The position numbers were made by a program, and so were the translations under genes. This document shows, piece by piece, positions 16,120 through 23,986 of a stretch of DNA of 43,324 nucleotides (its first letter is position 1; each line of letters opens with the position of its first letter). Below the pieces are notes generated by a model. The model was not told where the DNA came from. It saw nothing but the letters and a program-made list of their open reading frames with translations, and searched no databases. This stretch comes from Enterococcus phoeniculicola ATCC BAA-412 (GTDB lineage Bacteria > Bacillota > Bacilli > Lactobacillales > Enterococcaceae), in contig NZ_ASWE01000007.1 of the NCBI RefSeq assembly GCF_000407505.1, positions 1 through 43,324 on the forward strand, read 5' to 3'.

Positions 16120-17889
16120 ATGACGGATTTAGTTAAAGCAAGTAAATTTTTCTACCACTATTTAAAACGATATAAATTCTCCTTCTTCATTATCTTCGTG
16201 ACTATTGTGATTGCTACCTATCTTCAAGTAAAAGCCCCTCAATTTATTGGTGAGGCGTTTCAGGAGCTTGCCAATTACGTTGGAAACTTGATGAAGGGAC
16301 AAGATGATAAGAGCAAATTTGTTTCTGTTATTTGGAAGCTTGTTTTATTCTACGTGCTAGCAAGTGCGGCAAACTTTATTTACAGCATTCTCTTCACACA
16401 GGTTGTTGGAAAATCAACGAATAGAATGAGAATTGGTTTATTTAATAAGCTGGAAAAATTAACGATTCGCTTTTTTGATTCTCATCAAGACGGAGAAATA
16501 TTGAGCCGATTTACCAGTGATTTAGATAATATTCAAAATAGTTTAAATCAGGCATTGCTGCAGTTTATGTCGAATGCAGTGCTGCTTGTAGGGATTATCA
16601 TAATGATGTTCCGTCAAAATGTAACGCTTGCGTGGGCAACCATTGCTTCTACACCAATTGCAATTCTAATTGCAGTCATCGTGATTCAAAAAGCTCGAAA
16701 ATATGTAGATCTTCAGCAAGATGAAGTTGGGAAATTGAACGGATACATGGATGAAAAAATATCTGGACAACGAATTATTATTACAAATGGACTTCAAGAT
16801 GAAACGATTGACGGATTTTTAGAACATAATCAAAAAGTTCGTGATGCTACTTATAAGGGACAGGTCTATTCAGGCTTATTATTCCCTATGATGCAAGGCA
16901 TGTCATTAGTAAATACTGCTATTGTCATTTTCTTTGGTGGCTGGTTAGCGCTGAATGGGGAGTTGGATCGTTCTGTAGCGTTAGGTTTAGTCGTTACGTT
17001 CGTTCAGTATTCGCAACAATACTATCAACCATTAATGCAAATCTCTTCAGGATATAGCATGATTCAGCTGGCAATTACCGGTGCAAGACGTTTGAATGAA
17101 ATGTTTGATGAGCCTGAGGAAGTAAAACCAGAAAATGGTAAACAAATTTCTGGAATTGATACATCTGTTGCCTTAAACCATGTGAATTTTGGCTATGATG
17201 AAGAAAAATTAATTTTAAAAGATGTCTCTATTCAGGTAGGTAAAGGTGAAATGGTCGCGCTTGTTGGGCCAACAGGCTCCGGGAAAACAACCATCATGAA
17301 TCTTCTAAATCGATTCTATGACGTAAATAGTGGTTCAGTCACCTTTGATGGAACAGATATTCGTCAATTAGATTTAGCAAGTCTTAGAGAGCATGTAGGT
17401 ATTGTTTTACAGGATTCTGTTTTGTTCTCTGGAACGATTCGAGACAACATTGTGTTTGGTCGACCAGAAGCAACAGATGAAGAAGTAATCTATGCGGCAA
17501 AACAGGCGAACATTCATGAATTCATTATGGCGCTGGATGAGGGCTATGCAACAGAAATTACGGAAGAGAACAATGTCTTTAGTACGGGTCAAAAGCAGCT
17601 AATTAGTATTGCACGTACAATTATTACGAATCCTGCGTTACTAATTTTAGATGAAGCAACCAGTAATGTAGATACTGTGACAGAAGCGAAAATTCAAAAA
17701 GCAATGGACGAAGCAATTAAAGGTCGAACAAGCTTTGTGATTGCCCATCGATTAAAAACAATCTTAAACGCAGATCGAATTGTTGTCTTGAGAGATGGGG
17801 AAGTTATCGAAGAAGGAAGTCATCATGAACTATTGAAAGAAGATGGCTTCTATGCAGAGCTCTACCACAATCAGTTTGTGTTTGAATAA
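16120..17889 (+). CDS. Heterodimeric ABC multidrug exporter, catalytic-site subunit
   Basis: 589 residues with the same architecture as its partner. Walker [10 protein letters not shown] spans 383-391, Walker B has catalytic Glu512 ([11 protein letters not shown]), and the switch His is His543. Its signature is STGQ (488-491) instead of SGGQ. The canonical site is therefore formed by this subunit's Walker motifs and the partner's SGGQ, while the second composite site is degenerate at three positions. The ATG abuts the partner's stop codon, with GGAGGAAG upstream. Probably exports lipophilic drugs or a membrane-active compound; substrate unknown. Confidence 0.92.
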   Translation: MTDLVKASKFFYHYLKRYKFSFFIIFVTIVIATYLQVKAPQFIGEAFQELANYVGNLMKGQDDKSKFVSVIWKLVLFYVLASAANFIYSILFTQVVGKSTNRMRIGLFNKLEKLTIRFFDSHQDGEILSRFTSDLDNIQNSLNQALLQFMSNAVLLVGIIIMMFRQNVTLAWATIASTPIAILIAVIVIQKARKYVDLQQDEVGKLNGYMDEKISGQRIIITNGLQDETIDGFLEHNQKVRDATYKGQVYSGLLFPMMQGMSLVNTAIVIFFGGWLALNGELDRSVALGLVVTFVQYSQQYYQPLMQISSGYSMIQLAITGARRLNEMFDEPEEVKPENGKQISGIDTSVALNHVNFGYDEEKLILKDVSIQVGKGEMVALVGPTGSGKTTIMNLLNRFYDVNSGSVTFDGTDIRQLDLASLREHVGIVLQDSVLFSGTIRDNIVFGRPEATDEEVIYAAKQANIHEFIMALDEGYATEITEENNVFSTGQKQLISIARTIITNPALLILDEATSNVDTVTEAKIQKAMDEAIKGRTSFVIAHRLKTILNADRIVVLRDGEVIEEGSHHELLKEDGFYAELYHNQFVFE

Positions 17890-17894
17890 TTAGT

Positions 17895-17972
17895 AGAGGT
17901 CGGGACAGACGTGTTCAGCTTATTTGCGAAGTGCAGATGAGTTCCTTCTCTTCCCAACCTTTATTAAAATTT
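17895..17972 (+). repeat. Degenerate intergenic repeat, copy R2 (after the ABC exporter)
   Basis: The head GTCGGGACAGACGTGTTC starts at 17899 and the tail AACCTTTATTAAAATTTT is like that of R1. The middle core is shortened compared with R1. It leads directly into the 17974 hairpin. Confidence 0.6.
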
Positions 17973-17973
17973 T

Positions 17974-18019
17974 AAGAGTGTGGAACATAACTATCTAAGT
18001 TATGTTCCACACTCTTTTA
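17974..18019. terminator. Hairpin terminator after the ABC exporter
   Basis: A 19-bp perfect stem: AAGAGTGTGGAACATAACT (17974-17992) pairs with its complement at 17998-18016 around loop ATCTA. T residues follow on + and A residues precede, so it can work in both directions. Confidence 0.9.
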
Positions 18020-18034
18020 CTTTAAACCTATTTA

Positions 18035-18130
18035 TTAACGTAAAGGGTAACTCTAAAGTAAAATATCATCTAGTTTACTTAATAGAACCAAAATAAGTAG
18101 AAACGATACCTACTTATTTTGACGTTTTTT
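18035..18130 (+). ncRNA. Candidate short convergent RNA (possible antitoxin RNA)
   Basis: TTAACG (18035-18040), an 18-nt spacer and TAAAAT (18059-18064) could form a weak promoter. The hairpin CAAAATAAGTAG/CTACTTATTTTG (18089-18121) followed by ACG and seven T residues is a good + strand terminator. The RNA would be about 60 nt and overlap the 3' end of the minus-strand peptide gene. Readthrough RNA from the exporter could instead use this terminator. Confidence 0.3.
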
Positions 18131-18190
18131 ATTTATGTACACTCCAGAGAAAATAGCTATGATTACACATAATATTAATACTTTTGACAT
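18110..18190 (-). CDS. 26-residue hydrophobic peptide, possible type I toxin
   Basis: The peptide begins MSKVLILCVIIAIFSGVY and ends INKKRQNK: one membrane segment followed by a basic tail. All gene signals are present on the minus strand: promoter TTGAAT (18293-18288), 16-nt spacer, TATACA (18271-18266), a 5' leader of about 70 nt, RBS AAGGATGTGA and ATG at 18190. The stop codon TAG lies in a perfect 12-bp hairpin (18089-18121). This layout recalls type I toxins such as Fst, but the PxxxG-type Fst signature is absent, so the family is unknown. It could also be an ordinary small membrane protein. Confidence 0.5.
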   Translation of the reverse strand: MSKVLILCVIIAIFSGVYINKKRQNK

Positions 18191-18400
18191 ATTCTCACAT
18201 CCTTTTTCTTTTATTTTAAATTACAACTATTTAAAAAGATATAGGACTTTAGGAGGAATAGGGTATGTATAAGAAAGAGCGATGAGGATTCAAGGAAGTA
18301 AGTGTGGAGAAATCATAAAAATGCTAGAAAAGGTAACTATTTCGTACTTATGTAAGCATAAAGTACAAATTATTAGTTGTCTCAGATAGAAGATGGAGGA

Positions 18401-18566
18401 CTTCATCAACTTCTACGTATGGAACATGCTAGAAAAAGCACCTGCTTGGCGCATCCAATCACTTTTTTATGAAAAAATTTGATGTAGAGGTGCACCTACG
18501 TAGCGCTGAAAATTACGTAGTTTCACTTTGAGAATGTCTAGTAGAGCTGAACACTTCTATCCTGAC
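18401..18566 (-). repeat. Degenerate intergenic repeat, copy R3 (downstream of mnmM on its strand)
   Basis: On the minus strand the head GTCAGGATAGAAGTGTTC starts at 18566. It is followed by AAAGTGAAACTACGTAATTT, matching R1, then CACCTCTAC, then CATGTTCCATACGTAGAAG (18428 to 18410), which recurs at 26646 on the + strand. No ORF. Confidence 0.6.
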
Positions 18567-18599
18567 CGCGAACTTTTCTACGAACGTGATATCTGTAAT

Positions 18600-18645
18600 A
18601 AGGGGTCTGATGAATCAGAAATGATTCTTCAGACCCCTTTATTTT
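18600..18645. terminator. Bidirectional terminator downstream of mnmM
   Basis: AAGGGGTCTGA-t-GAATCA pairs with TGATTC-t-TCAGACCCCTT around loop GAAA. T residues flank it on the + side and A residues on the other, so it can serve mnmM on the minus strand. Confidence 0.85.
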
Positions 18646-18811
18646 AAGTATTAAAAAGCATATCGTGCTCTAGTATGATTAAATCAAGACAAAATAAAAA
18701 ACTTCGATTAACAGAGAAAGAGGTAAGGTTTGCTATAATTTCCGTTATTCTTATATAGAAAGGAGTACAGTATCTACTTCTCAGGGCTGAACATTCCTGA
18801 TTTTTCCTCTT

Positions 18812-19387
18812 TTATTCACTCTTCTTTTTTCGTTCAATACAAAACAAGATAGGTGGTTGATTTTTTTGATTGATAAACTGATAATTCAATACATTGAATT
18901 GTTCTTGTGGGAGTGACTCACAATAGTTTCTAACCATAGAAAGTTCATCCATTCCTCCGTCATGTCCGTAATAAGCCACGATAAGTAGTCGCCCTCTGGG
19001 TGTCAGTCGGAGTAAAATCTCATCAAGTGCACGTTTGGTTGTATTGGGTAAAGTGATAATGGATTTATCACTTTTGGGTAGATAGCCTAAATTAAAAATT
19101 GCGGCTTTCACAGGGACGTCTAAATTAAGAATTTCTCCAATGGTTTCATGTCCCTGTAAGAAAAGTTTTACCCGTGTATCTAATCCTGATTCTACAAGCT
19201 TTTTTCGTGTGGTCAGAAGTGCTTGCTCTTGAATATCGAAGCTATAGACTTTTCCAGTTTTTCCAACGAGTTCTGCTAAAAATAATGTATCAAAACCATT
19301 GCCCATTGTCGCATCAATCACCAAATCACCAGGCTGTATAATTTCTTTTAATAAAGTATGACTAAAGTGAAGAGCTGTTTGTAGCAT
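18812..19387 (-). CDS. mnmM: tRNA 5-aminomethyl-2-thiouridine methyltransferase MnmM (YtqB)
   Basis: 191-residue class I SAM methyltransferase of the rRNA_methylase/YtqB family. The SAM motif is VIDATMGNGFDT at 23-34, motif II-like VYSFDIQ follows, and the family signature FNLGYLP lies near 98-104. YtqB in Bacillus was recently shown to be MnmM, which completes mnm5s2U34 in tRNA anticodons (family knowledge). Its ATG overlaps the ytqA stop codon by 1 nt (TAATG), showing translational coupling, the same gene pair as in Bacillus. Confidence 0.9.
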   Translation of the reverse strand: MLQTALHFSHTLLKEIIQPGDLVIDATMGNGFDTLFLAELVGKTGKVYSFDIQEQALLTTRKKLVESGLDTRVKLFLQGHETIGEILNLDVPVKAAIFNLGYLPKSDKSIITLPNTTKRALDEILLRLTPRGRLLIVAYYGHDGGMDELSMVRNYCESLPQEQFNVLNYQFINQKNQPPILFCIERKKKSE

Positions 19388-20349
19388 TAGACTCGCTCCT
19401 TTTGACGAACATCAAATTTTCCTTGGTAAGAGTCTCGTCTAATCAACTCTGCATCTATTGCATTTAGTACTTCCCATTTCTTCAAACTCCACATAGGGCC
19501 TACCAGAGAATCCCAAGGAGCGTCCCCTGTAAGACGATGAATAATGATTTCTTTAGGAATCATTTCAAGCTGATCACAAATAACAGAGACATAGTCTTCA
19601 CGAGACATGAGCTGAAGGCGACCTTCCTGATAATCCCGAAGCATTCGAGTATTTGTCATTAAATGGAGTAAGTGTAGTTTGATTCCTTGAATGTCTGAAT
19701 CAAGAATGGTGCGCTTCACATTTTCTCGCATCATTTCAATGCTTTCCCCAGGTAACCCATTGATTAAGTGGGTACAGACACGAATATTATGTTTGCGTAA
19801 TTTATTGACACCTTCTATATAGGTTTGATAATCATGGGCACGATTGATTAAGTGACTTGTTTCTTCATAGGTAGATTGCAGTCCGAGTTCTACCCATAAA
19901 TAATAGCGTTGATTCAGCTCAGCTAGGTAATCCACTACTTCATCGGGTAAACAGTCTGGGCGAGTACCTATAGAAATACCTACTACTCCGGGTAAATTAA
20001 CTACTTGTTCAAAACGAGCACGAATCACATCGACAGGGGCATGGGTATTTGTAAAATTTTGAAAATAGACAATATATTGTTTTACATTTGGCCATTTTTT
20101 ATGCATCTCATCAATTTCTTTTTGAAATTGAATAGGTAAAGGTTCTTCTGGTGCAACAATCATATCACCAGATCCTGAAACACTGCAAAATGTACAGCCA
20201 CCATGTGCAACGGTACCATCTCTATTGGGGCAGTCAAATCCACCATCTACAGGCACCTTAAATAGCTTTCCGCCAAACGTTTCACGTAAGGCATAATTCC
20301 ATGAGTGGTAGCGCTTGTTTCCATCTTCTGAATAAGGAAAAGTTGTCAT
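19387..20349 (-). CDS. ytqA: Radical SAM protein, TIGR01212/YhcC family (YtqA)
   Basis: 320 residues. The cluster-binding cysteines are Cys40, Cys52 and Cys55 in DCPNRDGT...GGCTFC, the spacing used by the YhcC/YtqA group of radical SAM enzymes, which binds a [4Fe-4S] cluster and SAM. The precise reaction is unknown; the constant pairing with mnmM suggests tRNA modification or its supply (inference). RBS AAGGAT precedes ATG at 20349. Length is typical. Confidence 0.9.
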   Translation of the reverse strand: MTTFPYSEDGNKRYHSWNYALRETFGGKLFKVPVDGGFDCPNRDGTVAHGGCTFCSVSGSGDMIVAPEEPLPIQFQKEIDEMHKKWPNVKQYIVYFQNFTNTHAPVDVIRARFEQVVNLPGVVGISIGTRPDCLPDEVVDYLAELNQRYYLWVELGLQSTYEETSHLINRAHDYQTYIEGVNKLRKHNIRVCTHLINGLPGESIEMMRENVKRTILDSDIQGIKLHLLHLMTNTRMLRDYQEGRLQLMSREDYVSVICDQLEMIPKEIIIHRLTGDAPWDSLVGPMWSLKKWEVLNAIDAELIRRDSYQGKFDVRQKERV

Positions 20350-20376
20350 CGGTCATCCTTCTTTCTTGCTAAAAAA

Positions 20377-21027
20377 TTACTTTTGTTTGCTTTTAAATCG
20401 CCAGATAAATCGTTTTTCCTCATAAATTGGATAAGTAAGAAGAAGCCAGGAAAGTCCCAGACAAAAGCCACCCACTACATCACTTGGAAAATGAACACCG
20501 ACATAGATTCTGCTAGCGCCTATAGAGAGAATAAGCAGACCTAAAAGAAGCTGAATCACAATTCTCATACTTGTTTTTTGAATGAAGAGAGGTAATAGAA
20601 AAATTACCGTACCAAAGAGCAGCATACTTCCTGTAGAATGCCCGCTAGGGAAGCTATAGCTGGATTCACTAACCAGATGAGTTAATGTTGGACGCTGACG
20701 CATAAAGACTAACTTAATCAATGGATTGAATAGTCCGCCGATGACCACAACGTTTAGTGTCATCCAAATGGCTTCTGCATAGCGTTTGCCAACGAGTAAA
20801 ACAAGTAAGAATGTAATGGTTAAAATTGCCATTGTACTTGGATTTCCAAATTTTGTTACCCAGAGATAAAATGAATGCCAGTTAGGATAAGGTAAACGAA
20901 TAAAAGAAGTTACTACTTGATCAAAGCCAGATAGCCATGTCGGATAAAACCGTACCACGTAACCTAGAAAGACAAAAATGAGTAGAAAACTACTGCCAGC
21001 AAATTGATAATAAAGTTTATTTTTCAT
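20377..21027 (-). CDS. PAP2-family membrane phosphatase
   Basis: 216 residues with about six membrane segments. The three phosphatase motifs are present: KLVFMRQRP, SFPSGHSTGS and SRIYVGVHFPSDVVGG, giving the Arg, His and Asp of the active site facing the outer membrane leaflet. Likely substrates are undecaprenyl pyrophosphate or phosphatidic-type lipids. ATG 21027 is chosen because AAAAAGGAGCG is its RBS; the 50 extra residues from an upstream ATG (21177) have no RBS and atypical Phe/Tyr-rich composition. It probably heads an operon with ytqA and mnmM (27-nt gap). Confidence 0.88.
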   Translation of the reverse strand: MKNKLYYQFAGSSFLLIFVFLGYVVRFYPTWLSGFDQVVTSFIRLPYPNWHSFYLWVTKFGNPSTMAILTITFLLVLLVGKRYAEAIWMTLNVVVIGGLFNPLIKLVFMRQRPTLTHLVSESSYSFPSGHSTGSMLLFGTVIFLLPLFIQKTSMRIVIQLLLGLLILSIGASRIYVGVHFPSDVVGGFCLGLSWLLLTYPIYEEKRFIWRFKSKQK

Positions 21028-21459
21028 TGAACGCTCCTTTTTGTACAGTGCACTTATTATAGCACCACTTTTCATTTGAAAAAAGGACTGTGGTAAAGGA
21101 AAAAATGAAATAAAGAAATAGTGAATGAAAATAGAATAAATGATAGTTGGAAAATAGAAAAACAGGACTATGTGCATAAAATAACTTAAACATAAATATT
21201 GTAATTATTTTTTAGACATCTAAAGGTAATCTCATCGTAATATAATCGAAGAAATTAAAAAAAACATGTGAATAAAACAACAAGGGTTATTACCTAAATA
21301 ACAAGAATCATTCGTTAATTATAATAATTGTTATTTTATAGTTTACAAGTAGATTACAAATGCTTGATTATACCTTAAACTTCTTTTAATAAAGGTTAAG
21401 AAAAGTTATACTTAGGTTATCTATTAAATCTGATCTGAAAGAAATTTGGAGGGTAAAAA
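21028..21459. other. AT-rich divergent intergenic region with autolysin control site
   Basis: 432 nt between the PAP2 gene (-) and the autolysin gene (+). It contains a WalR-type direct repeat (21342-21358) and a TATACT box near 21409 that may be the autolysin -10. Otherwise it is AT-rich without a recognisable gene. Confidence 0.6.
21342..21358 (-). promoter_or_regulatory. WalR (YycF)-box-like direct repeat upstream of the autolysin gene
   Basis: On the minus strand the sequence reads TGTAAT-CTACT-TGTAAA, an exact match to the WalR consensus TGTWAH-N5-TGTWAH. It lies 102 nt before the start of a peptidoglycan hydrolase gene, the classical WalKR target class. Binding is inferred. Confidence 0.6.
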
Positions 21460-23682
21460 ATGAAAGAGTCATACATTCCTAGAAAAGAAAGACGTAAAGC
21501 AGAAGCACAGCGTCTAGCTTTCAAGCAAATGAAAAAAGGCGCAACCGTTATGGGAACAGCCATGATGACTTGTACCATTGGCGCTCCTTTGCTCACACCT
21601 ATACAAGCGCATGCACTTGAAGCCAATCAAGTAGCTGCTCGTGCAAATACATCTGCTTTTATTGCACAAATTGCCACGTACGCTCAGCCAGTTGCCAACG
21701 CAAATGATTTATATGCCTCTGTGATGATTGCTCAAGCAATTGTAGAAAGCGGTTGGGGAGCAAGTACGCTATCTATGGCACCAAACTATAATTTATTTGG
21801 TATAAAGGGTAGTTACCAAGGCCAAACAGTTTATATGGATACGTTAGAGTACTTAAATGGAAAATGGGTGACAAAAAAAGAACCATTTCGTAAATATCCT
21901 TCTTATGCAGAATCATTTGCGGATAATGCCTATGTATTAAGAAATGTTTCTTTGCAAGCAGGGGTCTATTACTATTCTGGTGCTTGGAAGAGCAATACTT
22001 CTTCCTATCGAGATGCAACAGCATGGTTAACGGGACGTTATGCCACAGATCCTTCATATGCAGGTAAACTGAATCAAATTATTGCCACTTACGGCTTAAC
22101 AAAATATGATACGCCAGCATCTGGTAATGCAGGTGGTGGAGCTACTACAGGTGGCGGATCAAATGCTGGTAATACAGGAAATACAAACACAGGGAATTCG
22201 AATAGCGGGAACACTGGATCAACTTCTGGGGCACAATATTATACAGTAAAATCTGGGGACTCCATTTGGGCGATCTCTAACAAATATGGAATCACGATGG
22301 CTCAATTAAGAAGCTGGAATAATATCAAAAATGATTTGATCTATCCTGGACAAAAATTAGTGGTCAGCAATGGTAGTTCAGCAGGTTCCAATACAGGCTC
22401 TGGTGGAAGCTCATCAGGAAACTCAAACAGCTCCTCTAGTAATACTGGGAACAATGCATCAAATGCGAGTCAATATTATACAGTAAAATCTGGGGACTCG
22501 GTATGGGCAATTTCCAACAAATATGGAATCACCATGGACCAGCTGAGAAGCTGGAATGGCATCAAAAATGATTTCATCTATCCTGGGCAAAAATTAGTCG
22601 TTAAAAAAGGCACCTCAACAGGGACTAACAATTCATCAGGAAATACTAATACAGGGTCTTCAAGTAGTAATAATGCCTCTAGTCAAACATATACAGTGAA
22701 ATCTGGGGACTCCATTTGGGCAATTTCCAACAAATATGGAATCAGTATGGATCAGTTGAGAAGCTGGAATGGCATCAAAAATGATTTCATTTATCCTGGG
22801 CAAAAATTAGTCGTTAAAAAAGGCACCTCAACAGGGACTAATAACAGCTCATCGGGGAATGCTAATACAGGGTCTTCAAGCAGTAATAATGCCTCTAGTC
22901 AGACATATACAGTGAAATCGGGCGACTCCATTTGGGCAATTTCCAATAAGTATGGAATTAGTATGAGTCAGCTAAGAAGCTGGAACGGCATCAAAAATGA
23001 CTTCATCTATCCTGGGCAAAAACTTGTGGTAAAAGGTGGATCAAGCGCATCAAATACCAATAGTTCAAACAGTTCATCTACGTCAAGTGGAAATACTGGG
23101 AACAGCTCATCAAATGCAAGCCAAACATATACAGTGAAATCCGGCGATTCTGTGTGGGCAATTTCCAACAAATATGGAATCAGTATGGATCAGTTGAGAA
23201 GTTGGAATGGCATCAAAAATGATTTCATTTACCCTGGACAAAAACTTGTGGTAAAAGGTGGGTCAAGCGCATCAAATACTAATAATTCAAATAGTTCATC
23301 CAATTCGGCTGCCAATTCAAGCAATACAGGAAATACCGCAACAGGGACAAGCCAAACATATACAGTGAAATCTGGTGATTCTGTGTGGGGAATTTCCAAC
23401 AAACATGGAATTAGTATGAGTGACTTTAGAAACTGGAACAATATTAAGAATGACTTTATCTACCCAGGGCAAAAAGTAATTGTCTCTAAGAATGGTGCAG
23501 GTACGGCAAATACTTCATCTAATACCACAACGGCAGAAAATACGTCTACGTATCAAGTGAAGAGTGGAGATACTTTGTGGACAGTTGCCAACAAGCATGG
23601 ATTAACGGTAGATAAATTGAAAAGTTTGAACAAGTTAAGTTCTGACATGATTTATGTCGGTCAAAAACTAAAATTAAAATAA
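21460..23682 (+). CDS. Secreted N-acetylglucosaminidase autolysin with seven LysM repeats
   Basis: 740 residues: a signal peptide of about 52 residues ending TPIQAHA, a GH73 glucosaminidase domain (about 65-215) with [15 protein letters not shown] supplying the likely catalytic Glu, then seven LysM modules starting near residues 261, 340, 411, 483, 557, 634 and 698, joined by Ser/Asn/Gly/Thr-rich linkers. LysM modules bind peptidoglycan; the enzyme cleaves cell-wall glycan, mainly for daughter-cell separation. Layout and length match the AtlA/muramidase-type autolysins of enterococci, which usually carry six LysM. RBS TTGGAGGG. Modules 2-5 are nearly identical in DNA, so copy number may vary between strains. 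Confidence 0.93.
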   Translation: MKESYIPRKERRKAEAQRLAFKQMKKGATVMGTAMMTCTIGAPLLTPIQAHALEANQVAARANTSAFIAQIATYAQPVANANDLYASVMIAQAIVESGWGASTLSMAPNYNLFGIKGSYQGQTVYMDTLEYLNGKWVTKKEPFRKYPSYAESFADNAYVLRNVSLQAGVYYYSGAWKSNTSSYRDATAWLTGRYATDPSYAGKLNQIIATYGLTKYDTPASGNAGGGATTGGGSNAGNTGNTNTGNSNSGNTGSTSGAQYYTVKSGDSIWAISNKYGITMAQLRSWNNIKNDLIYPGQKLVVSNGSSAGSNTGSGGSSSGNSNSSSSNTGNNASNASQYYTVKSGDSVWAISNKYGITMDQLRSWNGIKNDFIYPGQKLVVKKGTSTGTNNSSGNTNTGSSSSNNASSQTYTVKSGDSIWAISNKYGISMDQLRSWNGIKNDFIYPGQKLVVKKGTSTGTNNSSSGNANTGSSSSNNASSQTYTVKSGDSIWAISNKYGISMSQLRSWNGIKNDFIYPGQKLVVKGGSSASNTNSSNSSSTSSGNTGNSSSNASQTYTVKSGDSVWAISNKYGISMDQLRSWNGIKNDFIYPGQKLVVKGGSSASNTNNSNSSSNSAANSSNTGNTATGTSQTYTVKSGDSVWGISNKHGISMSDFRNWNNIKNDFIYPGQKVIVSKNGAGTANTSSNTTTAENTSTYQVKSGDTLWTVANKHGLTVDKLKSLNKLSSDMIYVGQKLKLK

Positions 23683-23685
23683 GAA

Positions 23686-23714
23686 TTGAATTCAATGGGT
23701 AAATTTGGTAGTAT
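23686..23714 (+). promoter_or_regulatory. Promoter of the leuS T-box transcript
   Basis: TTGAAT (23686-23691), a 17-nt spacer and TAGTAT (23709-23714). It starts 4 nt after the autolysin stop codon and about 50 nt before the T-box stem I. Confidence 0.65.
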
Positions 23715-23764
23715 GAAGCTATTAAATAGAAAACACATAAAAAGGAATTAGTAAAAAGTTTGAA

Positions 23765-23967
23765 ATTTTAGAGAGCACATGGCTGGTGGAAATGTGTATG
23801 GATGCTTTTGAACTCGCCTTTCTCGTTTAGTTGCTGAAGTCATAGTAAGCAAGTACGGTGACGACCGTTAACACGTTTGAGGCCTTTTGAAAAAAAGGTA
23901 AATGTAGGTGGTACCACGTAGATTACGTCCTATAAGAAGAGCATGCTCTTTTTATAGGACTTTTTTT
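23765..23967 (+). promoter_or_regulatory. T-box leader (leucine specifier CTC) of leuS
   Basis: Stem I carries GGTGGAAATGTG and a specifier loop reading GAACTCGCC, so the codon is CTC (Leu). The T-box AGGTGGTACCACG lies at 23906-23918. The terminator GTCCTATAAGAAGAGC/GCTCTTTTTATAGGAC (23927-23960) is followed by seven T residues. Uncharged tRNA-Leu should stabilise the antiterminator and switch leuS on. Confidence 0.93.
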
Positions 23968-23986
23968 AGTATAAAGGAGGAGAACC

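Noticed and set aside
18265-18285. Six-codon ORF (MYKKER) behind a good AGGAGG
   Set aside because: Too short, and it lies over the minus-strand promoter of the 26-residue peptide gene. The RBS-like run may be chance; I cannot support a gene.
21028-21177. 50-residue N-terminal extension of the PAP2 phosphatase
   Set aside because: The upstream ATG lacks an RBS, while AAAAAGGAGCG stands before the internal ATG at 21027. The extra residues are Phe/Tyr-rich and unlike the family N-terminus.
22240-23680. Regular direct repeats of about 210-240 nt, possibly a CRISPR-like or satellite array
   Set aside because: They lie in frame within the autolysin gene and encode LysM modules and linkers.
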